From NCBI GenBank assembly GCA_024195265.1, contig JAJLRJ010000003.1, forward strand, positions 31,162,143 to 31,226,142: 64,000 nt of DNA. The letters are read 5' to 3'. A model generated the notes under the pieces. The model worked only from the letters and a program-made list of their open reading frames with translations. It searched no databases and was not told the DNA's origin. Made by a program: the position numbers and the translations under genes. Origin of the DNA: Dendrophyllia cribrosa. Lineage: Eukaryota > Cnidaria > Anthozoa > Scleractinia > Dendrophylliidae. Positions 1 to 9,920 of the stretch are shown one piece after another (within the stretch, counting starts at the first letter, position 1; every line of letters starts with the position of its first letter).

Positions 1-600
1 CGCGCGACCACGCAAAGCCGACCTATCTGCCACTGTCGCAAAGCATGTCGGGATATCAATGGCGAAAACGAAAACGGAATGTCCGCCAAACGAAATACGG
101 AAAATATTAGAAGTCTCAAAGCACTTCGGATATCGGGCATTTCGACTACGGCACGGGATGGGAAATGGCCCACAACTCACAACGCTGCCCCTTTTCTGAT
201 CCGAAGTGATTCCTGACTTTCCCGCCGGCTCGCCTTGTCCACCAACGTCTATTTTCACCTTCGAGCGTGAAATAGAGATTTAGGCAAGAAACACGACTCG
301 TTTCTTTGAGAGGTGCTAGAGACTTACGGATTTCCGGACTTAATGATGTCCTTCAATCACCGGACGGGCCTTAAACATATTGGCTCATACGCACGCTACA
401 GACGATGTGTTTGCCGTAGCGAGCTCGCGATCGATAACGAACCAGGCGCGCGTAAATAACGGTATTTTCGTTCATGTCGTTGGCGCGGGTCAGGAGTATT
501 GCGGTCGCATATTCTCGCGGCCAATCTGCTGTAATGGCGTCGAAATTGCGCTCTGAATGTAAACAACCACTAGAAGACCAGAACTCTGCTTTTTTTTCAG
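1..600. other. Non-repetitive flank, no gene supported
   Basis: About 600 bases of balanced composition with several CpG-containing stretches. A short frame starts at an ATG near 534 and closes within about 30 codons. I see no splice-bounded exon and no recognisable protein. It could be promoter or 5' UTR sequence of a gene outside the window, but nothing here proves it. Confidence 0.3.
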
Positions 601-1257
601 GTGAAATTAGTCCAGTTTCTTAGGATTAGTGCAAATTCGACAAGGGTTTGTGATATTATTCGTTGTACGATAAAATTAGGCAAATCTGAGCGAGAAAAAA
701 TAGTAAAACGCTCAAAAAGCAACATAGGCTGGATATGCCCCGACCCCTTCAATTGTCCAAAATACTTTTACATTTTTGCATTTTTATGTTTATGGTAAAT
801 GGTTGAATCATGACATTTATTATTCGACTCTGATGTCATTTTACCTTATAAGGGAAAGAGAACACTCAAAATATCTGAGCATATTACACAGTAGATTGCC
901 GTATTATACCTTAGTGTCCTGGCTTAGAGAAACAGAAGTTATTTTAAAGGAATTTCAGTCAAATAATAAATGCATTATTCGATGGTTTAAGAGTTGATAT
1001 ATGCGGACATTTTACTCATTGCTCACATTTTTTGTTGTCCCTCTGGGGCTTGAAAAAAATCCTACGCAACTCGTAAAATATCCACGTGTATTATCTCTTA
1101 AACAATCGAATAAGATGTATGTATTGTATTGTGCAGGCCCAGTTAATATGAAAATGCTAACACCAGAGAAATTACCCATATTTACAGGGTGGTTGTATTT
1201 ACAGGCCCATGGCCAGACCAAAATAATTAACCAGAAAAAACCAATTGTGTAATTGTA

Positions 1258-1948
1258 CAGTAAACATCTGCGTATAAGAACCTGTGTTTCCAAGTTAGAC
1301 CCCCGGGGGGTGGGGGAAGGCTCTTTTTACAATAATTAAATGGCAGTTTTCCCTACCCTTTCCTATACTCAGTTAAACTCGTGAAATCCCTACCCTTTCA
1401 TATACCTTCAGCCTAAAAAAGGTACACCTTTTAGGCAGAGCATCCCAATATAGCCCATTATAAGGAGTTCTCCCCTCCCCCCCCCCCCCCGGGAATTAGC
1501 TTCAAAAGGTTTTTATATAATTGGTGTTTACTGGGAAATTAGGCTATTTAGGTTCTTAAACAGGTTCTTATTTTCTTAACTGTTATATTGGAATATACGG
1601 TAGTCCAATACAGTGCGAAAACGTGTGAAACTCAAGACTTAGTTGATATTATTATACACTAAAAAGAAGCAACTGTATTTGTGCAGTTACGGTTGTGTTA
1701 TAGTGTTAATTTTACATACATGTATCTGCAATGACCAGGCAACGACATTGCAAGAGATTTTTATTTTCATCGCCCATGAGAGCTTGTTTTATTTGATTTA
1801 TGAATTCTAAGTTTTAAATGAATTCTATAAAATAAGAACCTGTTTCAAATTTTGGGCCTAAACAGGTTCTTATGCAAAGGGAGCCTAAATGGAAATCTTA
1901 ACCTAACAGGTTCTTAAAAATTAGGTTCTTATATGCAGGTTTTTACTG
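1258..1948. mobile_element. TA-flanked MITE with AGGTTCTTA repeats
   Basis: Inverted termini CAGTAAACATCTGCGTATAA (left) and the matching complement ending TTTTTACTG (right) are each flanked by TA, as expected of Tc1/mariner-type non-autonomous elements. The motif AACAGGTTCTTA and its complement recur several times inside. A second GC-rich element sits within it at about 1300-1495. No coding frame. Superfamily is inferred from the TA flanks and CAGT ends only. Confidence 0.5.
1300..1495. mobile_element. GC-terminal MITE nested in TA element
   Basis: A stretch with CCCCCGGGGGG at the left and a C-run followed by CGGG at the right. The middle contains CCCTACCCTTTC-type repeats. The layout matches the better-defined elements at 9055-9404 and 21757-22096, which have 8 bp target duplications. 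Here only TTAG is shared between the flanks, so the exact boundary is uncertain. Confidence 0.35.
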
Positions 1949-2539
1949 TAATTTTAATGAATTATCTATCTAGCTATCAAGAAGAAAACGTTTAAGTTTT
2001 TCACATGCTCGCTTTCTGGTACCACAATATTGCAGTTCTGTTTTTGGATTATTCCAAAGGAGAAAGTGCTTGGTTTCTGCTGATCTAAGAATAAAAAATG
2101 CAGGCCTCCCTGCTATTTTCTAAGCCTCTGAACAGAAATATAACTTTACTGAGGAAGCTCAGCTAAAATCATGCTAGTCTAACAATAAGCAGTTTGACAA
2201 AATTTTGTTAAACTAGATATGCATTTTATTGGACTTAATTTGAAACGTTTCAGCATAGAATCGTTTTTGTAATAGGCTTCAAGCTGAATTGGTTTCCCTG
2301 TGCCAACAAGTTTTTACTTACTCAAAATATAGAAGATAATAGATGGTTGTGCGGAGATATGCAATTACTCTTCGAGTTGAACACGAGAAAAGAAATTTCA
2401 AAGAGCGCTTGCACTATAGGCTAAGAACAATGATCACAATGATGGTCCATAAAAACTCGCCAGAGAAACACAATAAGACTAGTCTTCACGAGCCTTATAG
2501 CTCACAACTGCCGGAGCTTAACCCGGTTGATTGAGAGTA

Positions 2540-2727
2540 AAACTACTCCCCCTGGTTGGGATGCTAGTCCATCGCAAGGTTAACCCCCCAGTAAGAGAGA
2601 CAATGTGGAGCAACGTTTTTTGTCTAAGGAAACAACACGCTCGACCCACTGACCTTCAGGTTTAAAGTCCGACGCGGTTGAAAGTCCGACGTGCTAACCA
2701 CTAGAAAACCGCGCCTCCATGAGATAA
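2540..2727 (-). repeat. tRNA-derived SINE-like repeat
   Basis: On the minus strand the segment opens with a tRNA-like head containing TTTTCTAGTGGTTAGCACG and CGGACTTTCAACCGC, like box A and anticodon-arm sequence. It continues into the conserved-looking tail GGATGCTAGTCCATCGCAAG (read on the plus strand). This organisation is typical of animal SINEs. No intact box B or cloverleaf is present, so it is not a tRNA gene. Confidence 0.35.
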
Positions 2728-3288
2728 CGGCTAAAAAACGCAACGTACTGTACGTTTCACCAGAATGTCCTCTTGCCTCCTGTCACGAAATCAGATTTTA
2801 TGAAATGTAATCTACTAATTCGTGGTGGACCCAAAAAATGTCAGAAAAACCTCCCTTCACAAGATTAGGGAGCGTTCTCCTATCGTGGAACGCAATAATC
2901 AACTATCTAATTAATTAGTTAATTGATAATGAAAAAAAGTGATCTAAAGCAAGCTCTCTCGCGGGCCACCACAGGCAACCCACCCAAACTGTGTGACCGT
3001 TGTATTTTTAAATTTAGAGGAAATGCATGGCAATATCGAAAAGGTTCATATTATCGTAATATACTGCGATGAATATTTACATATAAGATCAAAATAAACG
3101 AATTTTTACCTAAAGTGCGGCAACTGAACCCTTTAAAAACCCCGTGATATTTTGTATTACTTCATTGGGCTTTTTCAGAATGAAGAATATTGTCGGTTAA
3201 GTTTAGTGGGAACTAATGTAGCTTCCTACCTTAGTCAGCTGAGAATGACACAATGTAAGTCGGTAAAGCTTAAAGTGACCGTGTTTTC
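2728..3288. other. Intergenic; one Helitron-like end at ~2865-2896
   Basis: Mostly AT-rich sequence without a coding frame. At about 2865-2896 the sequence resembles the right-hand terminus of the Helitron-like family described at 10952-11300 (GATTAGGAAGCG, then a GCAATA end). It is followed by T on the plus strand, that is, preceded by A on the minus strand. No matching other end was found nearby, so this is a fragment. Confidence 0.25.
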
Positions 3289-3660
3289 ATGAATATGGCC
3301 AGAAGCTTGCTTTACTACCTTGAAATAGAAAGGAAAAAAACACTCCTTGAGCGAGCCAGGCTGCCGTCACTGCAAAATAGGAGATTGCAGGACATTGCCA
3401 TATACATGTATAAAGTGAAAAATCAACTTGCATCTGGCGGTGTAGCAGAAATGTTTAGCCTCAAATCATCGTGTTATTCACTCCGAAACAGTGACTTCGA
3501 TATACCTAGAGCAAATACCGTTAACTATGGTAAGCACTCTTTGCGTCACTTCGTTCGGACCTGTATTATGGTCAAAGTTGAGAAAGGATACCAGACAAAA
3601 ATACGAAAAACAAATATCAGTAGCTTGATAGATAACAATTGTGATTTTGGTGAAAGTTAG
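3289..3660 (+). pseudogene. LINE reverse-transcriptase C-terminal fragment
   Basis: A 123-residue open frame ends in TAG. The segments LPSLQNRRLQDIAIYMYKVK, YSLRNSDFDIPRANTVNYGK and HSLRHF match the pattern I know from the extreme C-terminus of non-LTR retrotransposon reverse transcriptases in cnidarians (R-R-L-Q-D-I, then Y-x-L-R-N, then Y-G-x-x-S-R-R/H-F). No catalytic RT motif is present and no RT domain lies upstream, so this is a 5'-truncated LINE copy. Its stop codon and 3' UTR run straight into the palindrome at 3645-4243. The ATG at the start is incidental. Clade (CR1/L2/RTE) cannot be decided from this piece. Confidence 0.65.
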
Positions 3661-4243
3661 TAGTAAGACTTTATTTAAGTTGTCAAGTATTTAGCTGTCA
3701 GAGCTAATTGTGGACACTATACCAACTACATGATATATTGTAAATTAAAATTATGCTAGCCCTATGTATAAAAGTTACTTTCTACATGTTAAAATGTCCT
3801 AGTTTTAAGAAGAAAAAATAGTTAAAAAAGGAATAAATATATATAAGAAAGTGTTCTTTGTATATGTTGTGGTTTAAATTTTTCTTTGGTTTGAAAATTT
3901 TCAAACCAGTTTAAATTTTGATTTCCTTTGTCTTAGATTATGATAATGAATCAAGGACAAAGGAAAATAAAAATTAAACTGGTTTGAAAATTTTTAAACC
4001 AAGGAAAAATTTAAACCACAACATATACAAAGAACACTTTCTTATATATATTTATTCCTTTTTTAACTATTTTTTCTTCTTAAAACTAGGACATTTTAAC
4101 ATGTAGAAAGTAACTTTTATACATAGGGCTAGCATAATTTTAATTTACAATATATCATGTAGTTGGTATAGTGTCCACAATTAGCTCTGACAGCTAAATA
4201 CTTGACAACTTAAATAAAGTCTTACTACTAACTTTCACCAAAA
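3645..4243. repeat. 599 bp near-perfect palindrome of LINE 3' end
   Basis: The left arm (3645 to about 3930) is the last codons and 3' UTR of the LINE fragment. The right arm (about 3955-4243) is its reverse complement with only a few mismatches near the centre (for example TTTCTTTGG against TTTCCTTGG). The axis is near 3944 and the unpaired loop is about 20 bases. Both arms contain CTAATTGTGGACACTATACC and its complement. The right arm stops within the final five codons of the LINE frame, so the structure is two LINE 3' ends tail to tail, not a classical MITE. Confidence 0.85.
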
Positions 4244-4671
4244 GTGACGAAAGCAAAGAAAATAACGGTTGAAAAGGCCGGCAAAATTCCACAAGCATAG
4301 CATGATTTCTTGACCGCCTGTCACAAAATCAAATTTGATGAACTCAGCAATCCACTTCAATCCTTGCGATCTGATCTCCAAACTATTAGTTTTGTTTTGC
4401 TCTGTAGAATCTTTTTATTCAATTTAGTTGTATGTTTGGTGACTTTGGTGGCATTTGGCGATAAAACATCGAAATACGGTAAGATAATTATTTTTTTTCT
4501 GTGGGACACCGTCTCTTTATAAATTAAGTGAAAACTTGTGTGGCTTCTAATTTTCGTCAGTCGGGAAGGACACAATACACAATGAAATGTATGTAGATCG
4601 CAATTAGTCCTTTTTCGAAGTTTTTTTTTATAGCAAAGACGACGTAAAGGAGACACGAGTTATGTTGAATA

Positions 4672-5148
4672 ATGTTGACCCCGTTGCTTCCAGCTATTCA
4701 GCACTGCTTGATATCAAGACTTAGTCGCTACAATGTTATTCCACCGATTGGAGCACCGATTTACAATTTTCAAAACCACGATGAGAAGGTTTGGGCGACT
4801 TTACAAAATATCAAAGAGATCGAGAAATGTGTTTCACAACAAACAGCGCAAGTATCTCTGACGACAATACAGTTGCATTCATCACTGAGTGAACAACCTT
4901 CGACCTTTGAAAAAACAGAGTCGAGAAAGCCGAGCGAAGAGGTGAACGACAACAGCCTGAATAGTGAACGAGAAGAGGAGACGGACGAAGAGAAACACGA
5001 GGATAAAGTTTTCTCCCAGTGGCATGTTCCATCGAGCTCGAGCGATTCTGAAGTGGAGTTCAGTATTGATATCGGTTCTCAGCTTGTGCTTCGTTATTCT
5101 TCTTCTGACCCAGAATCGTGTTCTGATAGCGAATCTTTTGGCGTGTGA
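4672..5148 (+). CDS. Acidic Ser-rich hypothetical protein, orphan ORF
   Basis: A 158-codon frame opens at ATG 4672 and ends in TGA. I do not recognise it. Residues 1-50 are mixed; residues 60-130 are rich in Ser, Glu and Asp (EREEETDEEKHEDK), and the tail alternates SSSDSE and SSDPESCSDSES, as in disordered acidic tails. The antisense frames across the same bases are arginine-rich shadows of these acidic codons. A possible splice acceptor (TTGCTTCCAG) lies at 4683-4692, so it may be a terminal exon. No polyadenylation signal is evident just downstream. Confidence 0.35.
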   Translation: MLTPLLPAIQHCLISRLSRYNVIPPIGAPIYNFQNHDEKVWATLQNIKEIEKCVSQQTAQVSLTTIQLHSSLSEQPSTFEKTESRKPSEEVNDNSLNSEREEETDEEKHEDKVFSQWHVPSSSSDSEVEFSIDIGSQLVLRYSSSDPESCSDSESFGV

Positions 5149-5462
5149 GGAAACTAAACACTTATCTCGCCAGAAAAAGCTTTCGGCAGGACGGACGTTC
5201 ATGAACTCAAAGGAAACGCACAACTGTAGATATCTCAAGGGGCGCGCGCTTTGACTCGCCATCACACTTCTGTCATGACTGTGCTCCCTCTAAACCGAGG
5301 CGCTTTTTTTCGGAGAGAAAGTCAGCGGAAGAGCGGGGAGAGAAAATCTGGCAACAGCGATGTCATCGTAAAATGTAACCGCATCACAATAATTCGTCAA
5401 GCAGATTGACGCCATTGAAGTTCAAAGACAGCGAATAATCTTTTGAGTGAATAATCGGTACC

Positions 5463-5470
5463 TATAAATG
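5463..5470 (+). promoter_or_regulatory. Possible TATA box
   Basis: TATAAATG sits in CCTATAAATGGTCG. About 95 bases further on there is a plausible splice donor (TTTCAG/GTAACT at about 5556-5566), so a short non-coding first exon is conceivable. No downstream exon could be attached to it. The call rests on the motif alone. Confidence 0.15.
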
Positions 5471-6019
5471 GTCGTGCAAAGAAACCGTTCGCGGTGACAG
5501 TTGATATGTTGTTCATTTATTCTTTAAGTATTTTATTTATTTGGTTGTGAAAGTTTCAGGTAACTTTATTTTTTCTTTTTTTTTTTGTGCTTAATGTCTG
5601 TCATGTAAGTAGATAATAATCCTCAGATATAAGTAGCGAACTACTACGTGACTGTGTTGCTTTCATGTAAGTAATCAGTGACTTTGTACTATCTTTAACT
5701 AAGTTAGTATTCAGTACGTTGTAATGTTGTTACTCAACAATGAAATGTGAAAAAGATACCGTTCGTTGAATTACATTCTACCTGTTCCGAGGTATAGAGT
5801 CTTTTTCCAAACAGATAATTTTTTTATTACATTCTTTTCGCTCGTCCTTCAAGGATTTATGAATAAAATCTCGAAGGGACAAATTTACAGGCGACGACAA
5901 TTCCCTTTGAACATCCAGTGCTGAAACTGTCACATGATATTGGAAGTGTAAAATGTTGAGATCAATAATATAACTCGACCTAAGTGGCCGTTTCTTCCTT
6001 GATTTTTGGAGGGAGAGGG

Positions 6020-6072
6020 TGGTGGTGCGGGGGAAAGGGGGGGGGGGGGCTTAATAAAGAGGGGTGCTTATT

Positions 6073-6106
<34 letters not shown>

Positions 6107-6120
6107 GGGGGGGGGGTTTA
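6020..6120. repeat. Poly-G and (GA)n microsatellite
   Basis: A G-run near 6040-6050, an (AG) tract of about 20 bases at 6075-6096 and a second G-run to about 6116. No gene. These runs flank CTTAATAAAGAGGGG and CTTATTAGAG, which echo the ttaatagagg words of the minisatellite that begins at 6531. Confidence 0.7.
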
Positions 6121-6530
6121 TAATAGAGCGCTCACGTGACTTGCTGTGAAAATCAGGATAGATAAAATCGCAAACTTGTTGCCCTGTGCTGACTGACGTT
6201 ACCACAAGTTTAAAGCTCTAGTCCAATATCAAAATATAAATTCTCCTTTCTTGTCCCTATACATTCCTTACAGCAGTAGCAGGTAGAAGTTGTTAAAATA
6301 TCAGGAGAATTCCTCTTCGGCGATCATATCCTTAATTCTCATGACCTCTCTGATTGATTAAACTTTGATATTACAAGGAGAAATTTGATGCTGATCACTA
6401 CTAGGGCATCAAGGGGTTAACGGACCACTGTGATCGTGGATAGTAATTGCACGTTAACGAATGTACGTTAGCCTTTACATAAAAAATGAGAAAAAATACA
6501 CCTTGCTTGTTGATTTACACTAAAGATATA

Positions 6531-8002
6531 CAGTAGCCCTCTATTACGAGGACACCACCGGCACCAGGAGAAGTGTTCCCTTAATAGAGGTATCTCTTTA
6601 ATAGAGGTGATAATTACAAAGATTATATGAGCGTTTTGCCGGCCGGGACCAGGAGAGGTGTTCCCCTAATAGAGGTATATCTTTAATAGAGGTGATAATT
6701 ACAAAGATTGTATGAGCGTTTTGCCGGCCAGGACCAGGAGAAGTGTTCCCCTAATAGAGGTATCTCTTTAATAGAGGTGATAATTACAAAGATTGTACGA
6801 GCGTTTTGCCGGCCAGGACCAGGAGAAGTGTTCCCCTAATAGAGGTATCTCTTTAATAGAGGTGATAATTACAAAGATTATATGAGCGTTTTGCCGGCCG
6901 GGACCAGGAGAGGTGTTCCCCTAATAGAGGTATCTCTTTAATAGAGGTGATAATTACAAAGATTGTACGAGCGTTTTGCCGGCCAGGACCAGGAGAAGTG
7001 TTCCCCTAATAGAGGTATCTCTTTAATAGAGGTGATAATTACAAAGATTATATGAGCGTTTTGCCGGCCAGGACCAGGAGAAGTGTCCCCTTAATAGAGG
7101 TATCTCTTTAATAGAGGTGATAATTACAAAGATTGTACGAGCGTTTTGCCGGCCAGGACCAGGAGAAGTGTTCCCCTAATAGAGGTATCTCTTTAATAGA
7201 GGTGATAATTACAAAGATTATATGAGCGTTTTGCCGGCCAGGACCAGGAGAAGTGTCCCCTTAATAGAGGTATCTCTTTAATAGAGGTGATAATTACAAA
7301 GATTATATGAGCGTTTTGCCGGCCAGGACCAGGAGAAGTGTCCCCTTAATAGAGGTATCTCTTTAATAGAGGTGATAATTACAAAGATTGTACGAGCGTT
7401 TTGCCGGCCAGGACCAGGAGAAGTGTTCCCCTAATAGAGGTATCTCTTTAATAGAGGTGATAATTACAAAGATTATATGAGCGTTTTGCCGGCCAGGACC
7501 AGGAGAAGTGTCCCCTTAATAGAGGTATCTCTTTAATAGAGGTGATAATTACAAAGATTATATGAGCGTTTTGCCGGCCAGGACCAGGAGAAGTGTCCCC
7601 TTAATAGAGGTATCTCTTTAATAGAGGTGATAATTACAAAGATTATACGAGCGTTTTGCCGGCCGGGACCAGTAGAGAAGGGTCCCCTTAATAGAGGTAT
7701 CTCTTTAATAGAGGTGATAATTACAAAGATTATATGAGCGTTTTGCCGGCCAGGACCAGGAGAAGTGTTCCCTTAATAGAGGTATCTCTTTAATAGAGGT
7801 GATAATTACAAAGATTATATGAGCGTTTTGCCGGCCGGGACCAGGAGAGGTGTTCCTTTAACAGGACTGTCTCTTTAATAGAGTTGATAATTCCAAAGAT
7901 TATATCAACGTTTTGCCGGCCGGGACCAGGAGAAGTGTCCCCTTAATAATAGAGGTGTCCCCTAAATACGAGAGGTATTCCAAAGTAGAACTTCCACTGC
8001 TG
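6531..8002. mobile_element. TA-flanked element built from 85 bp minisatellite
   Basis: Between TA/CAGTAGCCC at the left and CACTGCTG/TA at the right lies a tandem array with a period of 85 bases. Successive GTGTTCCC words start at 6573, 6658 and 6743 and so on to about 7940, roughly 16 copies. Each copy contains two TTAATAGAGGT words, TGATAATTACAAAGATTATA and GCGTTTTGCCGGCC. Copies fall into subtypes (TTCCCCTAAT or TCCCCTTAAT; TATATGA or TGTACGA) that alternate, suggesting expansion by blocks of two or three units. Outermost copies are diverged. Subterminal CTATTACGAGGACACC and GGTGTCCCCTAAATACGAG form an imperfect inverted pair. No coding potential. Confidence 0.8.
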
Positions 8003-8336
8003 TATAAAAAAAGGAACACTTAATTCATCATCAATTTCATTAATTTATAATGTGTAGAGAAAAGTGCATATCTGAGAAACCCTTCACATGGCACTGAAAT
8101 CTTTTGCCAGCAGTGATTTTCAGTTTATGTACCTATCACTCATTATATTTGTCAAGTAAATAATGACAACAAAAGTTCACTTCATACACGTACTGATGAT
8201 CAGTTTTTGAAACAATATCTTTATTAAGAAAACACATTAAAAAAAAATCTCACGATTATAACTGAGAAGAATTACTATGCGGAAAATAACAAAGAAAATG
8301 AACTTTTATCCCGTCCGTAAACTCATTTCACCGCTA

Positions 8337-9551
8337 CAGTCAAACCCGTATTTAACGGACACACTAGCATAGAGCTGTCATACTCCCAGACATTCACTCA
8401 ACAAAAACTATGAGTCGGTTAATTAAACGAAGTCTAACTCAGACCCCGGTTTAAGACAATCAATGGACCTCCACTTCTGTTTATAAGCAAGTCATTTTAA
8501 GTGCATAAATGTTTTTCTACTTTCCTGTGATATTGTTTAGTATTCTGTACGAGTTGGTTCTAACTTTTGAGACTGGATAAAATCCAAAAGTGTGACCATT
8601 CAAATGAAAGCTATTGAGCAGTACTTTCCTGTGGTATTGTTTATTATGATGTACAAGGTGGTTCTAACTTTTTAGTCTGTGGATAAAATCCTAAAGTGTA
8701 ACCATTCAAATGAAAGCTATTGAGCAGTACTTTCCTATGGTGCTGTTTATTATGCTGTACAAGGTGGTTCTAACTTTTGAGTCTGTGGATGAAATCCTTT
8801 AGTGTGACCATTCAAATGAAAGCTACTGAGCCGAGTACTTTCCTGTGGTACTGTTTATTATGCTGTATAAGGTTGTTCTAACTTTTGAGACTGGATAAAA
8901 TCCTAAAGTGTGACAATTCAAATGAAAGCTATCGAGCAGTACTTTCCTGTGGTATTGTTTTATTATACTATACAAGGTGGTTCTAACTTTTTAGTCTGTG
9001 GACAAAATCCTTAAGTGTGACCATTCAAATGAAAGCTACTGAGCAGAGCAGTACCCCCGGGGCGGGGGGGGGGGGGGGGGGGGGGCTACTCCCTTATATA
9101 CGCTATATAGGTATGCGCCACCCGATAGGGTAGGGTTTTTGAGGTGCTCAGTCCTTAAATAGGGTATCCTTTTTGGTATTTTTGGTATTGTAATCCTTAG
9201 ATATTCCATAGATAGGGTCACTGAATTGCAGTACCCACTCTAATGCGCAAAACGAAAAAGATATGGTCTGTTAAAACTGTACTACACGCCTGAATTGGAC
9301 CTTAAAAGGGTATCAAATCTCGATTTTCTACCCTTAAATAGGGTCAGGGTTTAAGAGCCTTGGCGGTGCACACCTATCCTAAATTGTCGGGAGTACCCCC
9401 CGGGAGCAGTACTTTCCTGTGGTGCTGTTCATTATGCTGTACAAGGTGGTTCTAACTTTTGAGTCTGTGGATAAAATCCTAAAGTGTGACCATTCAAATG
9501 AAAGCTATTGAGCAGTACTTAATACATGCCATTTTAATACAGGTTTGACTG
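8337..9551. mobile_element. TIR element carrying ~105 bp minisatellite
   Basis: Termini CAGTCAAACCCGTATTTAA (left, preceded by TA) and the complement of CAGTCAAACCTGTATTAAAA (right, followed by CA, so one TA flank looks mutated). Inside are six copies of a ~105 bp unit containing ACTTTCCTGTGGT, GGTGGTTCTAAC and CCATTCAAATGAAAGCTA, starting at about 8519, 8622, 8729, 8837, 8939 and 9411. The array is interrupted by the MITE at 9055-9404. Tc1/mariner-like by TA/CAGT ends only. Confidence 0.65.
9055..9404. mobile_element. hAT-like MITE, 8 bp TSD AGCAGTAC
   Basis: A 350 bp insertion in the ~105 bp minisatellite. It starts CCCCGGGG with a long G-run and ends CCCCCCGGG. The target duplication AGCAGTAC is exact at 9047-9054 and 9405-9412, and joining the two flanks restores the normal minisatellite unit. 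Internal words (CTTATATACGCTATATAGG, CCTTAAATAGGGT) are AT-rich repeats. An 8 bp TSD fits hAT-type transposition; no transposase is encoded. Confidence 0.8.
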
Positions 9552-9920
9552 CAATTTAAATCAATAATAACAATATAATAAGAATAAGAATGTTATTTTA
9601 CCAGGGTGACCTCATCAGCATAAAAGTGCTGTTATCAATAAGGGCCCTGGAAATTTAAAACAAAAGACAATGCTCTAAAAATTCTGAAACGGTTAAAACT
9701 AAATCAAAATACGAACTATACTATAAAAGCGTTAAAAAGCTAAGCTGAATAAAACTGAAAAAAAAAAAGAACTATAAACTCATAGTGTCGACCTATAAAA
9801 TTCCAGGACACGGTCTTTAAAAAATACAACAGAGTTGCACTCTTTTAAATGGCTTACATTAGACTGTTAAAAAGTTTTGATCCGTTAAATCGACACCAAA
9901 AATACTTTTTTTAAAAATCA

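Noticed and set aside
4770..5265. Long antisense and alternate frames (60-127 codons)
   Set aside because: Arg/Phe-rich shadows of the acidic Ser/Glu codons on the plus strand; they overlap the better ORF and lack any domain.
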